From positions 2,916,501 through 2,980,500 of the forward strand of contig NEEC01000014.1 in assembly GCA_002189035.1 (NCBI GenBank): 64,000 nt of DNA. Direction: 5' to 3'. This stretch comes from Utricularia gibba. Its lineage: Eukaryota > Streptophyta > Magnoliopsida > Lamiales > Lentibulariaceae. Position numbers and translations under genes: made by a program. Below, piece by piece: positions 12,371 to 23,347 of this stretch; positions within the stretch are counted from its first letter, which is position 1; each line of letters starts with the position of its first letter. The notes under the pieces are model-generated. The model made no database searches. It worked only from the letters and a program-made list of their open reading frames with translations, and was not told the origin of the DNA.

Positions 12371-12829
12371 ACATAAATAAAAAATATATGAAATGATATT
12401 TATGATTTTTTATTTCATTTATTATTTATAAAAGAATATATAATATAATTTGATTTTTCATTTTGTTTAAATTATTTATTTTTCTATTGTTTAATTGTAT
12501 ATATTTTTGAATATATAATAATTAAATAAAATATACATTATGAAAAATTTAATTTGATTTTTTTTTATTTATTATAATTTTTGAATTCTAAAAAAGATAT
12601 TTTAATAATATTTATTACAATATTTGCAAAACGAATGCAATATATTTTTATTTTTTTGTAAAAAAGATAATAGTATTAAAATATGTTGTCAAAAGGAAAT
12701 TCAAAAATGGAAAAAAAAATATGTAGGATGGGTGGTTTTGACACGCAGTATAGATGAGATGCACACAATAGGTGGTTTTGAAACTGAGTTTTTTTGCAGT
12801 TGGTGGATTTGGTAAAAACTCCGAACCAA

Positions 12830-13346
12830 GACACACAAAGGTAAGCTTTAATTCATGGGTTTTACATGTAAAATAATTAAAATTTATCCATGGTGCAATT
12901 TTGAGAATTAGAAAAAAGATAAATTTCTTCTTTATTTAATCACCATTCTCGCAAACCATTTACAAACCCAACTCATAGATCCCTTGGCACATAGTGTATC
13001 GCGCATCGTATCCCAAACCTACGTACTGCGTGTGCGTGGGTATGCGCACCTTGAGTTGCAGTTGGTTACCTCTCCCCTTGTTTTTTTGTTGAGATTTGGA
13101 TTTGGGATGGCACGGCACGTGGTCCACACGAACCGTGCCTTTTTCCAGCTTTTGATAAGCTTTTGCATTTTGGTCAGCTGCATTTATGCCTCTTGTTTCT
13201 TACCGGAATTTCTCTGTTACTGAAGCTTTTCAACCGCCCTCCTTTAATGTCCGCCTCCTTCATCCGCCGGTAATAAATTTAAAATTGAAAACCTCAACGC
13301 CTTACTGCTTTGACTTCTTCGCCTCACACCTTTTCCCATTTCCGTC
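12830..13346. other. Intergenic region upstream of TIC32-like gene
   Basis: Lies between MULE-A and the dehydrogenase promoter. It has no gene. The last 150 bases are C/T-rich and lead into a TATA box, so the region probably carries the proximal promoter. Confidence 0.5.
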
Positions 13347-13355
13347 TATAAATAG
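13347..13355 (+). promoter_or_regulatory. TATA box of TIC32-like gene
   Basis: TATAAATAG lies about 85 bases upstream of the first ATG of the dehydrogenase exon 1 and about 80 bases before its conserved coding sequence. Spacing predicts transcription from roughly 13375-13385. Matches the plant TATA consensus. Confidence 0.6.
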
Positions 13356-13433
13356 GCATAGTCTTTTGCAGATTTGTTTTCCATATAACCCACCCATCTG
13401 TGCTGTTAAAATACCTGAACGACAGGTACAAAT

Positions 13434-15608
13434 ATGATCAGGTTGGTCACCGGAATCCAGGGCCGAGCGGCTTCGGATCGGCTTCCCACGCGGAGGAGGT
13501 TACTCAGGGGATTGATGCTTCTCATCTAACCGCGATAATCACAGGTTCGACATTTTCGCTCTCTCATTTTAGTTATCCGTAACTTCGTTGGCTAGTGGAG
13601 TTTCTTCCATCACATTTGAATTCTTTCTTTGCGCATACACCTGGTTTTTCTTGAGTTTGTGACGGCGCTGGGCGAAGGACGTGTACCGTTCTGTACGCCG
13701 TCTCTCGTCCTCACCACCATCACAAAAAAATAAAAAACAGTAAACTCGAAAGAGCAACCCCAAAAAACCTGTTCCTGTTTTGTTTTCTTACCTCCCTCTT
13801 CTTCATGTCGTTTTCCTCTCCGGTCCCCCTACCCGTCCGTTTCGTCGCATGGGTGGCCATTACTACACCAACTTGTCGCTGGCTTTCCATAGAGCAGAGT
13901 AGGGTGTCCTCATTGCGAATCTTAGAACAAGAACAAACACACACACGCGCACTCATCTGTGAAATACAATTAGGTCAACCAGACTGCGTTAGAAGCGTCA
14001 CGCCATGTGAGCAGTCACAAAAGTGGGACATTTTTTCATTTTTTTTGTTTTTTTTTTTTTTTTTGTTGTGGGTGGGTGGTTGGAATTGAGAAAAATGGAC
14101 TCCCACCATGTGAGTTCACCGATGAGGAGAGCGAGTGAATAGGCCTTCAACTTAAATTCATTAATTTGCCACAGTCCCAAGCACCAGAACATTCATTAAG
14201 TATTTGGTCAACTAGGGACAAGCCAAGATGGTCACCCACCTCCATTATTGGACACGTAGCTTAATTCCTCCCCATCGTCAACTTCTTAGGGGTTTCAGTT
14301 TTTTACTGGATCATAATTTCCTCATAACGCGCTAGTCATTTTCTTTTAGGAGGTGCAAGTGGGATCGGGTTGGAGACAGCAAGAGTTCTGGCGCTGAGAA
14401 ATGCGCATGTTGTTATCGGGGCAAGGAACATTGAGGCTGCAAATGAAGCCAAGGAAAGGATCCTGAGTGAGAACCCCAGTGCTCGTGTCGATGTGCTGAA
14501 ACTGGACTTGAATTCACTGGACTCCGTTAAATCCTTCGCCGACAGCTTCATTGCTCTCGGTCTCCCTCTCAACATCCTGATGTGAGTGGGTTCGATCCTT
14601 CTGTATGTTATTCCAGAGGAACCAAGTAACCAATTGAACTGTGTCGGTTTTGTGTTTCAGAAACAATGCAGGGATCATGTTCTGCCCGTTTCAGCTCTCC
14701 GAAGATGGGATCGAAACTCAGTTCTCCACTAATCACCTAGGTAGAAAAAAGAAAAATATCCATCTTTTTCACTGGATCAGAATTGTCTCCCGTGAAGATT
14801 AGCATTCTTCCTGTGTGGGGGAGTTGTGATTTTGCAGGGCATTTCTACTTGACCAACCTTCTCATCGGTACGATGAAGGAAACGGCGAAGAGCTTCGGCG
14901 TGGAGGGTAGAATAGTAAATTTATCATCTGTAGCCCACATCTACACCTACCCTGGGGGGATCAATTTCGAGTTGATCAACGATGAAACCAGGTAGTTTCT
15001 CGGATTTACCCTTTTTCGGGACCGAAATTCCTCTTACAAGGACGCCGGTTCATGTTCAGGTACAACGAGAAAAAGGCGTACGGCCAGTCCAAATTAGCAA
15101 ACATCCTCCATACAAACGAGCTCTCCCGCAGATTCAAGGAAGAGGGTGTGAATATCACTGCTAACTCGGTGCACCCTGGGCTTATAATGACGAATCTGTT
15201 CAAGTACAAGGGCTGGCTGAGTAAGTTTCCAAATCCAACACAAGCAAAGCATTCCCTTTTTCTTGCTGTTGAAGTCTTAAGTCATAAAGGACTTTTCACT
15301 GCAGAAATCGTCAAGCTATTCAGCTTCTTCCTGTGGAAAAATGTACCTCAGGTAAATAAATACTTCCTTCTTTCAGATTGTGTTATCAGATTAAGTCATT
15401 CTATTTTTGGGAATGTCAGGGAGCTGCGACGACGTGCTACGTGGCGCTTCATCCTCAGTTGAAAGGGGTATCTGGAAAGTATTTTGCAGACTGCAACATG
15501 GCAAAGACGAGCTGGTTCGCAAGGGACCAAGTTCTGGGCAAGAAATTGTGGGATTTCAGCAACAAGCTCATCAACGCAGCTGAATCCACTTCTAAATCTC
15601 TTTTTTAG
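13434..15608 (+). CDS. TIC32-like short-chain dehydrogenase/reductase, seven exons
   Basis: Exons by GT/AG sites: to 13544, 14350-14581, 14661-14740, 14838-14991, 15060-15220, 15305-15351 and 15420-15608. The spliced product is a classical SDR. It has [19 protein letters not shown] near the N-terminus, the dinucleotide-binding TGGASGIG, NNAG, the catalytic YGQSKLAN (YxxxK), VHPG, and the C-terminal GKYFADCN typical of plant TIC32/retinol-dehydrogenase-like proteins. Family members are NADPH-dependent reductases. TIC32 itself is a calmodulin- and redox-linked component at the chloroplast inner envelope, but many paralogues are not proven to be. Oddity: the conserved N-terminal frame (from about 13352) has no ATG. 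The only nearby ATG (13434) is in another frame, so the true start needs an upstream exon, a non-ATG start or correction of an indel. Other splice junctions join in frame with no stops. Confidence 0.85.
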
Positions 15609-16084
15609 GTTCCTTATCGAAACTACGAATTCTTTTAACCTCCTCCCGGAGCTTGTGCCATTAAATTAAATCCATTCCCCACGTGTTAAAGTTTGAAGTC
15701 AAAACCCATGAGACTTGCAGTTGAGGAAACCAGCATAGATATTGTCTGCCACATAAAGATAGTCGTTGGAACAAAAGATGAGTAAGAAAAAATAACAACT
15801 ATGAACCATCTTTACTCTAGGTGGGCCCTCAACATCGTATTTAACACATTTTCTTCACCTAAAACCACACACATACAAAACTCTTATACTTGCCGTCGTT
15901 GCAAATTCGCCATGTGTTTTGAGTTCAACCATGAGTGCCATTGAATTATACATTTCTTGAAGATGCCATTGAACCTTCATAAGCCAAGGGTGTGGGAAAT
16001 TGATTGCAACCCACGAATTGCGTTTTTCCAATTGGCCAATTGTTAGTGCTATTTAAACTCATCAAAGACGATACAAACGTTTGA
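15609..16084. other. 3' flank of TIC32-like gene
   Basis: Contains the presumed 3' untranslated region (ATTAAATTAAAT near 15660 could serve polyadenylation) and unassigned sequence up to a transposon-like relic. No gene seen. Confidence 0.4.
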
Positions 16085-16900
16085 CAGGTTGAGACTCTAA
16101 TTTATAATTCCCAAGATCTTATTCCTAAGGGACAAAGAGGCCATTGAGACCATCGATGGTGAGTTGCTACATTGAAACCTTTTCGTTGTGGTCTGAAATT
16201 GTTGTTGCCATCTTTTTTGGTTGAGTTACTGAATTGCTTGGATGTTCTGTTGTCTCAACTATTATCCAAATTGATTGCATATGTTCTAAAATTAATCTAT
16301 GTGTGTTTTGAAAAACATCTAGTACCTGCCATTCTAATATTTATAGCAGTTAATATATGTATGAAGAATTGGAAAACCAACTATTTCTCTCTAAAAGTAA
16401 AACAGGGTATAACATTGGTAAAAGAGATGTGAGGTAGATATGAAGACAAGTAGATCAACTTTGTGTGGGTGTCCCCTTAGGAGGATCTAGATTTTCTCAC
16501 TAAACTTGAGTCTTCATTGATTGTCGTAAAGGCAAAGAGTATGCTATTATCATCTTTATTTTGCACCACCCATTAAAATCTAATATACTTAATTTGATAC
16601 ATTTAGTGTAAGGTTTGAGAGTTTGCTCAAAGATGGAGTAAAACTTTTTTGTAATGAGAGTAGGTATTTGAGTGATATACTGCCATAATTTGTAAATGCT
16701 ATAGGGAAGTGACATTTCTAGTGTGGTCAAACTAAGGTGTCCCACAGATGCCGAAAAATACAAGCTGAGTTATTGAGCACGATGTTATAGAGGAATTCCT
16801 TAACAACACTTAAGTTCATTAAGAGACCCACAACATATGCATTAGTCATCTTATAGATAAGAATAGGACACTTCCTGTTAAATTCAAATGGTAGAAGAGT
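16085..16900 (+). pseudogene. Decayed second copy of the Transposase_28-like module
   Basis: Translation with several stops gives DRLRL.FIIPKILFLRDKEA, then LLSKLIAYVLKLIYVCFEKH (about 16250-16320) and FVWVSP.EDLDFL (about 16455-16495). These align in order with the first half of the MULE-A chimeric gene (LEKLRLRFNIPAEYQLWDKE, PKLVAYILAWVYIACEE, SFVWVSPPEDLPND). The following bases (about 16735-16790) may belong to the next segment but are too decayed. I do not see a phosphatase portion here. Non-functional. Confidence 0.55.
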
Positions 16901-17459
16901 ATTTTGGCCTATAGTGGCACCTCAATGTTTGTTGTGAAACCACCTTACATGTTGATTGTATTTCATGTTCATGATGTGTAGACCTCAGCATGGGTATGGG
17001 TCAACCCGGGTTAGCCAAGAGTTGACCTGTATAGAATGGATATGAACTACTCATACTTGTTAGTCAATATGGTGATTTTCGATTCAGTAAGTTACCCCAG
17101 TAACTCATAAAAAAATGAATGATTTATAGCTCAAATTGTTCCCAGTCCAATGATTGCACCAAGTCCAACGATTGTTTCTTAGTTACTAACATCACTTTTT
17201 TTTATTCAACATATATCTTCAAAGTTGACTCTTTGTACACTCACATTCTTCTTTCTTGAGAAATCTTGAAATTTAGCATTCTTCCATCCTTCATATTCCA
17301 TTCGATGTTCGAACGATTTTCTTCTCAAATCCATATTTAGTTCTCTTGCGGCAACACATTTCTCATATCTTAAATCTGTTTATTTCCCCTTTTTTCGAAA
17401 CTCTAGTTGAGAATCAAAGAGTTGTTCATATTTTATATTTTAAACTTTGATTTCACCTT
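16901..17459. other. Intergenic, nothing recognised
   Basis: AT-rich sequence before the hAT relic. The last 200 bases may be its 5' region. No boundary or gene identified. Confidence 0.35.
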
Positions 17460-19560
17460 TTCTCTTTGATTTAATGGCAAAGATTCATTGAATCAGTCGA
17501 TTGCGTCACTTTTATTGAAGTAGATGAATTTGAAATTCATGGAGAAAGTCGGAAAGGTTCTACATCAGCCAAAAGAAACGGTAGCGGTGTGTAGCATGAG
17601 CATTTCGAGCATGATATGGTAAAAAAGGGTCATTTGTAAATATTGTCGTAAGGGTTATGAGCATAGTAAAGGTAGTTCACAATCTTAAGCAGTGTTCCGG
17701 AATATTTCTGGATACTATTTCTACTTTTGAAAAGTAGAAAATAATTTTTGCACGGAACACAATTAATTTCTACTTTTAATTATAGTAGAAATATTTCTAA
17801 AATCAAGTTATACGAACAGTAAAAATTAAAAGTAACAACATTCCTACTTCTATAAATTATTTCTATTTCTACTTTATATTTTTTGGGAAGTAGAAATAGT
17901 CCGGAGAAATATTCCGGAACACTACTTTAGACAAAATACTTTGAATGTTTTATGTGGTAATCATTGTCCTTCTATAAAGTTTTCTTTTGATTTGCATAAA
18001 ACTAAAATTGATTATATACTTACTTTAATTGCTAGTAAACATCCTTTTGTGAAGCAGAAAATCCAATCATGTAACATTTTTTTAAAACATGCATGTAGCC
18101 ATAGTATTTACCGTTTTCAAGAAGAAAAGCCATTTGAATTGCATTTCAATAATGTGAGGAAAAAAGAGCTTGTTTTATTTCTTTATTTCAGTCTTTAAAA
18201 TATAAATTTGGATTAACATCGATTTGTTGGAGTGGTGGGAATGGGGAGAATTATATGGTAGTTACGGCTAATTGGATTGATGATAAGTGGCTTATGCAAA
18301 AAAGAATTTTGACATTTAGAAAAATTGATATTCCTCATTCAGTTAGAATTGTTGAGTTAATTACAAATATTTACATAGAATATTGTATTTTTTATCGTAT
18401 TTTTTCAATAACTCTTGATAATGCTTCTAATAATTCTTCTACAATTTCGGCCATGGAAATGTCAATCAATCCCATTCTAAAAGGTTCTTTTTTCCATTCT
18501 CTTTGTGCTTTCCTTATATTGAATTTATGTGTTCAAGATGCTTTTACGGTAGATGATTTTAGTCATGTTCTTGGGACCTTTTGAAAGTTTGTTAAGCTAA
18601 TGAAAAAATGTAATCCTAAGAAAGCTATGTTTAAGCGAGTTTGTAAAGCTTGAAGTATTTCATATAAGACTTTAAAGTATAATTGCTCAACTATGTGGAA
18701 TTCTATACTTTGTATGATTAATTCTATGTTACCTCATACATATATTATTCCATCTTTTATATCGATGCATGTTGATCTTATGATTGAGTTAGATTCTATG
18801 ATTTTTACTAAACTTCAATGTTTATGTCATTTGTTATTTACCTTTGAAAATTACATATTTGCTTATGGATCATACTTACTACCACTCATTTAGTGTTTTC
18901 TGCTTTAATTAGTATTTATAGAGCTTTTAAAAAATACCTTAATATAAAATTTCTCAGAAAAGTTGTTAGTATTATGGTTGAAAAAATTGCAAAATATTTT
19001 CAAAATATTCTTATTTTATTTCTTATGTCTAGAATTCTTCATCCGAGGGTGAAGGCTTCCAATTTGCAAGTAGGTTTAAAAATTTATTGTGATTATCTTA
19101 TTTTTCTTAGAATATCAAATATTGAGTCTATTGCTTTGGTTATGTATGATTTAGCTATAAATGCTTTGAATCATTTACGTGATTTATTTGAGATTGAGTC
19201 TGGTAGCTCAAGCACTAGAGTAGAGATGAATGCCTGTACTTCGAGTGGGTCGAAGGACTTCTATGCCATGGTGTTTTTTTCTTCATGCACTGTTTCCAAA
19301 GGTAGTGAAGTTTCATTATATAATGCAATCCACCAGGAAAAGCCTAAAGGAGATGAATTCGATATATTAGGATGGTAGAAGAGTCAAATGTCTGCTTATC
19401 TTAGATCAGCTACATAGCTATAGTAGCATAAGCTATTTTTACACCACCAGGTTCCATTGTTGCCAATGAGAGTGCCTTCAGTTTAGGTGGCGACATCCTA
19501 ACTCTCCATTGTGAGCGCTTGGCCGATACCATCATGTAGTGTGGGCTCTTATCGGGAGTT
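17460..19560 (+). pseudogene. hAT-family transposase (BED finger to dimerisation domain), decayed
   Basis: A BED-type zinc-finger remnant (HFEHDMVKKGH, then CKYCRKGYEH in a shifted frame) lies at 17590-17670. The catalytic core follows with VVTANWIDDKWLMQKRILTF (about 18255-18315), FSITLDNASNNSS (about 18400-18440) and FFHSLCAFLILNLCVQDAF (about 18490-18545). A later segment ends LHPRVKASNL (about 19040). The C-terminal hAT dimerisation motif VANESAFSLGGDILTLHCER lies at 19458-19520. These match plant RICESLEEPER/Ac-like transposases in the expected order, but there are many stops and frame changes. A MITE (17692-17924) interrupts it between the zinc finger and the core. Confidence 0.8.
17692..17924. 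mobile_element. hAT-type MITE nested in hAT pseudogene
   Basis: About 233 bp with long terminal inverted repeats. The left end is AGTGTTCCGGAATATTTCT followed by CTATTTCTACTTTT; the right end is its reverse complement (AGTAGAAATAG...CCGGAACACT). It carries no coding capacity. Flanks CTTAAG and CTTTAG may be an eroded target duplication. The CAGTGTTCCGG terminus suggests a hAT-type non-autonomous element. Confidence 0.8.
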
Positions 19561-19587
19561 GGTGTTACTCTTCATTACCTGATATGC

Positions 19588-20939
19588 AGATGCGTGTCGT
19601 TTCTATAACAAATTTTAATATTCTTAAAACTCGTAAAACATAAAAGCGTAGTATGGGTATCAAACACAAGGAGTTGTTTTTTGAGTGAAAGGTGAGGTAC
19701 ACCGAATACAACTGTCACGATTTGTAAACGGTTTTCGAGGTAAAAGATGCGAAAAACGTAGATGATGAAGCTTGATTAAGGGGATAAGACAGTTTTAAAC
19801 AAACAATAAAAATAAACGTAAGTGATGAACCTTAAATAAAATGAATGTTCCTAGGTTTGGAATCCTGTCCAGCTATGTTCATTGTATCTTCACTCTTCTC
19901 TGATCTTCTTGAGTACTCGGTTATAGGAGTAAGAAATTGTCTATCCTCTCTTACACTCTCTTGCAAGAAGGCACGAGAATAGCCCGATGTTGCTCCTCGT
20001 TGGACAAACGTTAGAATAAGAGGTCTTGTTAGCGTACCCTCACGATTGAATTGCGCGCGTGTGCCCAAGTATTGCCAATGATCCAATGAGTCCAGATACG
20101 ATGTCACTACTTGTCCATTGATCCTAAGATATGCCCACAGACAAAACGTTGTATTCCTCCAGCCAAAAGGGCATGAGTTGGTGCTCTCCACCTGACTCCT
20201 CTTCAAAACTCGCGGGTAGTGATCAGTTAACCATGAATCTGGAATAAGGAGACTATTACAGAAAGACTATAACATAGTCACGTGAAAACATACGAAACTT
20301 GTTCAAATTCAAAGAAGAGATGAAGATAAACTAACGAAATATAGATCTGGGGGTGTCCCAACTCAGAAACAAAAGTTTCTAGCCACGATGGTTATACAAA
20401 TTAAAGAAAATGAAGGCAAGGTTCTAGAGAGAAGCTATAGGAAAATCCTCTAGAGAGAGAAACAAAAGTCTAAACTAAACTAACTACAGCTTTTCCAACG
20501 TTTGAATAGAACTAAACTTCAATGAGAGTCTGAGCTTTCGTGTCCCTGTGGTTCTGCTAAACTTGGGGGGACTTGCAAGCAAACGTTTGCTCTGACACTG
20601 ATACGCTAATGATGTCGCCTGTTAGAGACTCCTGTGTTCCGCACGTCAAGGCTCATGATTATGCGTGTGCAGTCTTTCGGAAATTTAGGGAGTGTCAGCT
20701 CGGGAAAATCTATTTTGTCGCCATCTGCTGCTCTCTTTATCTCACTTCCTACCACGTGTACGCCTCTAGAAAAACTCAATTAAAACTAGCAAAATTATTA
20801 AATAAAATACAAGATTTAGGATAATTATCCTAAACTAGATAAAAACCTAAATCTCATATTATAGACTCCCAATTAGACATTTCTAATTACAATTAAGCAT
20901 AAAAAAACCTAAGAAATAGTGAGAAAATGACACTTAACA
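19588..20939 (-). mobile_element. Solo LTR, copy B (inverted relative to copy A)
   Basis: About 1352 bp. In reverse complement it begins TGTTAAGTGTCATTTTCT and ends AAATTTGTTATAGAAACGAC. It matches copy A (26044-27390) along its length in opposite orientation. It contains a 120-codon ORF (minus, 19832-20206) shared with copy A. The target duplication is not clear (TATGC versus TACGT). It separates the hAT relic from the Tat pol. Confidence 0.75.
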
Positions 20940-23080
20940 TACGTTGTCAACATCGAAACACCACCTTCAAAAGCAGCACAGTACTCTATCCGGTACAACC
21001 ACCGAAAAGAGAGTCTAAGGAGGTTTATTGATCGATTCAATTGCCAAGCACAAGATGTCCAATCAGACCTTAAGGAGAGAGTGGAGATAACGAAGGAAAT
21101 TGATACCCGAAATTCCCCCCTAGGCAATCAGGAGGGCCATCATGCGCCGGCAGAAACACGAATCTTGAAGGGGGATGAGATAAACCGGATGGCTCAAGGG
21201 ATGCTAGCCAGGGATACCGGGGATTTGAAAGTCAAGTTTCCGACTCTAAGGGGCATTTGCACGCTGGATGTCGACCAACTAGCCACCCAATCTTGTTATG
21301 TATCTTCTTGCCGTGACCCATGCGCGAAGAAATCGAGAATAATGATGGTGGAAAGGGAACACAGGGAGCCTCCCAGACAAGCAATGGAATCGGTAGGATA
21401 CAAGCAATTGCAGTTGATACCGAGGGATATGCAGAAGACGACCCGCATTGGCACCAACCTAAATGCCAAATTCGAGAGAGGATTAGTGGAACTTCTGAAG
21501 AAGAATACCGATATCTTCGCCTGGACTGCTGCGGACTTTGTAGGTATCAGTCGAGCTGTCGCTGAACACCGTATTGATACCTATCCGGGAGCAAAGCGAT
21601 CCGACAGAAGCAACAACATTTCTCCGAGGAAAAGTGCTGGATTATCAAAGAAAAAAATGAGAGAGCTGCTAGAAGCCAGCTACGTAAAGGAGATTCAGTA
21701 CTTGGAATGGGTGGCCAACCCTATCGTTGTTCCGAAGCCAAGAGGAAAATGGAGAATGTGTCAATTTCACGGACCTCAAAGTTTGTTGTGAAAGGGATCT
21801 TTACCCCCTCCCGAATATTGACAAATTGATGGATGCCATCGCCGGATCTCGATTTCTGAGCACCATGGATGCATATTCCGGATATCACTAAATTTTTGTC
21901 ATAGAGAGGGTTCAGCCGAAAACCACCTTCTACACCAAGGATGGTGTCTACTGCTACGTTGTGATGCCCTTTAGTTTGAAGAATGCTTGGGCTACTTATC
22001 AGAGATTGGTGAACAAAATCTTCTCTTTTGAAATCGGTACCTCCATGGAGGTGTATGTGGACGATATGATCATGAAATCAATGAATGAAGAAGATCATTT
22101 GGCTTATTTGGATTCTTGTTTCTCTCTTTGTTGGTCATACGGGTTAAAACTCAAGCCGCTAAAGTTCTGATTTAGGGTGCAAAGTGGAAAAATCCTTTGA
22201 CATTACGTATCAGAGAGAAAAATTGAAGCCGACCCCGCAAAGATTAAAGCAATATGTGAAATGGAACCCCGAGAACAATTAAGGAGTATCAGAGTCTCAC
22301 AGGTGAATTGGCCACCCTTACTCGATTCATATCTTGATCGGCAGATAAGTTGGCATCTTTCTTCTAGGCTCTTCAAAAGGGAAACACTGTGGAATGGAAC
22401 GAGGATTGTCAAGTTGCCTTCGAAAAATTCAAGGAATATCTTTCATCGTCCCCACTGTTGGTGGCTCCGAAGGAAGGAGAACCCTTGGAGCTCTACTTAT
22501 TCATATTGCCTGTTGCGGTTAGTGCAGTCCGAACCACTATTTCAGAGGAAAAACACCTGCCGATATATTATGTGAGTAAGGTTCTTCTATCAACAGAAAC
22601 CCGATATACAGTAACTGAGAAGTTCATCTTGGCCTTGAAAATGGCCGCCACGAAACTGAAATCGTATTTCCAAGATCGGAATATCGTGGTATTCACCAAT
22701 CAACCGTTGAAGAATATTCTGTCTCAACTTGAAATCTCCGGAAGGGTAGCTAAATGGGTAGTTGAATTGAGCACAATGGATATCGAATTCAGATCAAGAA
22801 CGGCAATCAAGGCCCAGCCACTCCCCAATTTTGTGGCCGAGATGACCAGGCCAATTGATCGATTCGTGGAAACCAATGGCGTATGGGCCATGTATGTGGA
22901 CGGTTCGACATACAACAAGGCTGGAGGAGGAATCGACATCAGAACTCGGGATGGAGATCACATTTTTATCACGGTGAAATTCTCATTCCCTACCACTAAT
23001 AATACCATCGAGTATTAAGCCCTGATTGAAGGAATGAAGGTGGCCAAAGAGCTTGGAGTTGCACCAAGGAAGCCCTAAGT
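20940..23080 (+). pseudogene. Tat-lineage Ty3/gypsy pol (RT, RNase H, second RNase H), decayed
   Basis: In order the plus strand encodes a linker with DIFAWTAADFVGIS (about 21510), the RT N-terminus VANPIVVPKPRGKWRMC (about 21710-21765), MDAYSGYH, MPFSLKNAWATYQRLVNK (about 21965) and the RT active site MEVYVDDMIMKS (about 22045). RNase H follows, with YYVSKVLLSTETRY (about 22567) and the LTNQPL-like FTNQPLKNIL (about 22695). A second RNase H has WAMYVDGSTYNKAGGG (about 22885) and NNTIEY. A second (archaeal-type) RNase H marks the Tat lineage. There are frame breaks near 21780, 21888, 22170 and 23018. Integrase is absent. The upstream part was lost or lies beyond solo LTR B. Confidence 0.85.
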
Positions 23081-23347
23081 AAAGTTCTTACTACCGAATC
23101 TTGAGACAGTAATTGCACCCGAAGCAGATCCGACTATGCCCCGAAAGCATAAGATATCTGGCCAGTAATTGCTACCAAGATCTCAAAATGTACAAAAAAA
23201 CCCCGAATCGGGGGCCAAAAACATCACTCTCAGAAGAGAGAAATTAGGGTTCGGGAAGGGGATCAGTTGAGGGGCCAACATGTCCCTCTAGCCTCGCTCT
23301 CAGCTTAGACTCATTTTCCCGCTGGATCCTTGCCTGAATCAGCGCAA
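23081..23347. other. Spacer between Tat pol and antisense ORF
   Basis: Contains the deletion joint where integrase would be expected and the 3' end of the antisense gene. No coding sequence assigned. Confidence 0.4.

Larger units (their letters stand above)
4068..12820. mobile_element. MULE-A: large Mutator-like element with long TIR-like arms
   Basis: The left end (CATTTTCAAAACCTCCCACTGCAAAAAAAC, split here as CATTTTCAAAACCTCCCACT and GCAAAAAAAC) is matched in reverse complement by the right end near 12720-12820. There the same order of AAAACCACCYA and CCAACTGCAAAAAAAC words recurs. Both arms contain related tandem units built on CAGTTACTAGAAATGAAAG. Inside lie a mudrA pseudogene (minus, 5437-8142) and a divergent chimeric gene (plus, 9912-11609). 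Flanks TCGGACCAG and CCGAACCAA match at six of nine positions, a possible eroded 9-bp target duplication. Exact ends are uncertain by about 10 bases. Confidence 0.7.

Noticed and set aside
13805-14089. 94-codon plus ORF and overlapping minus ORFs in 13.6-14.2 kb
   Set aside because: They lie in intron 1 of the TIC32-like gene and show only low-complexity or poly-T translations.
20573-20824. 83-codon plus ORF in solo LTR B
   Set aside because: Lies antisense within LTR B; no recognisable domain.
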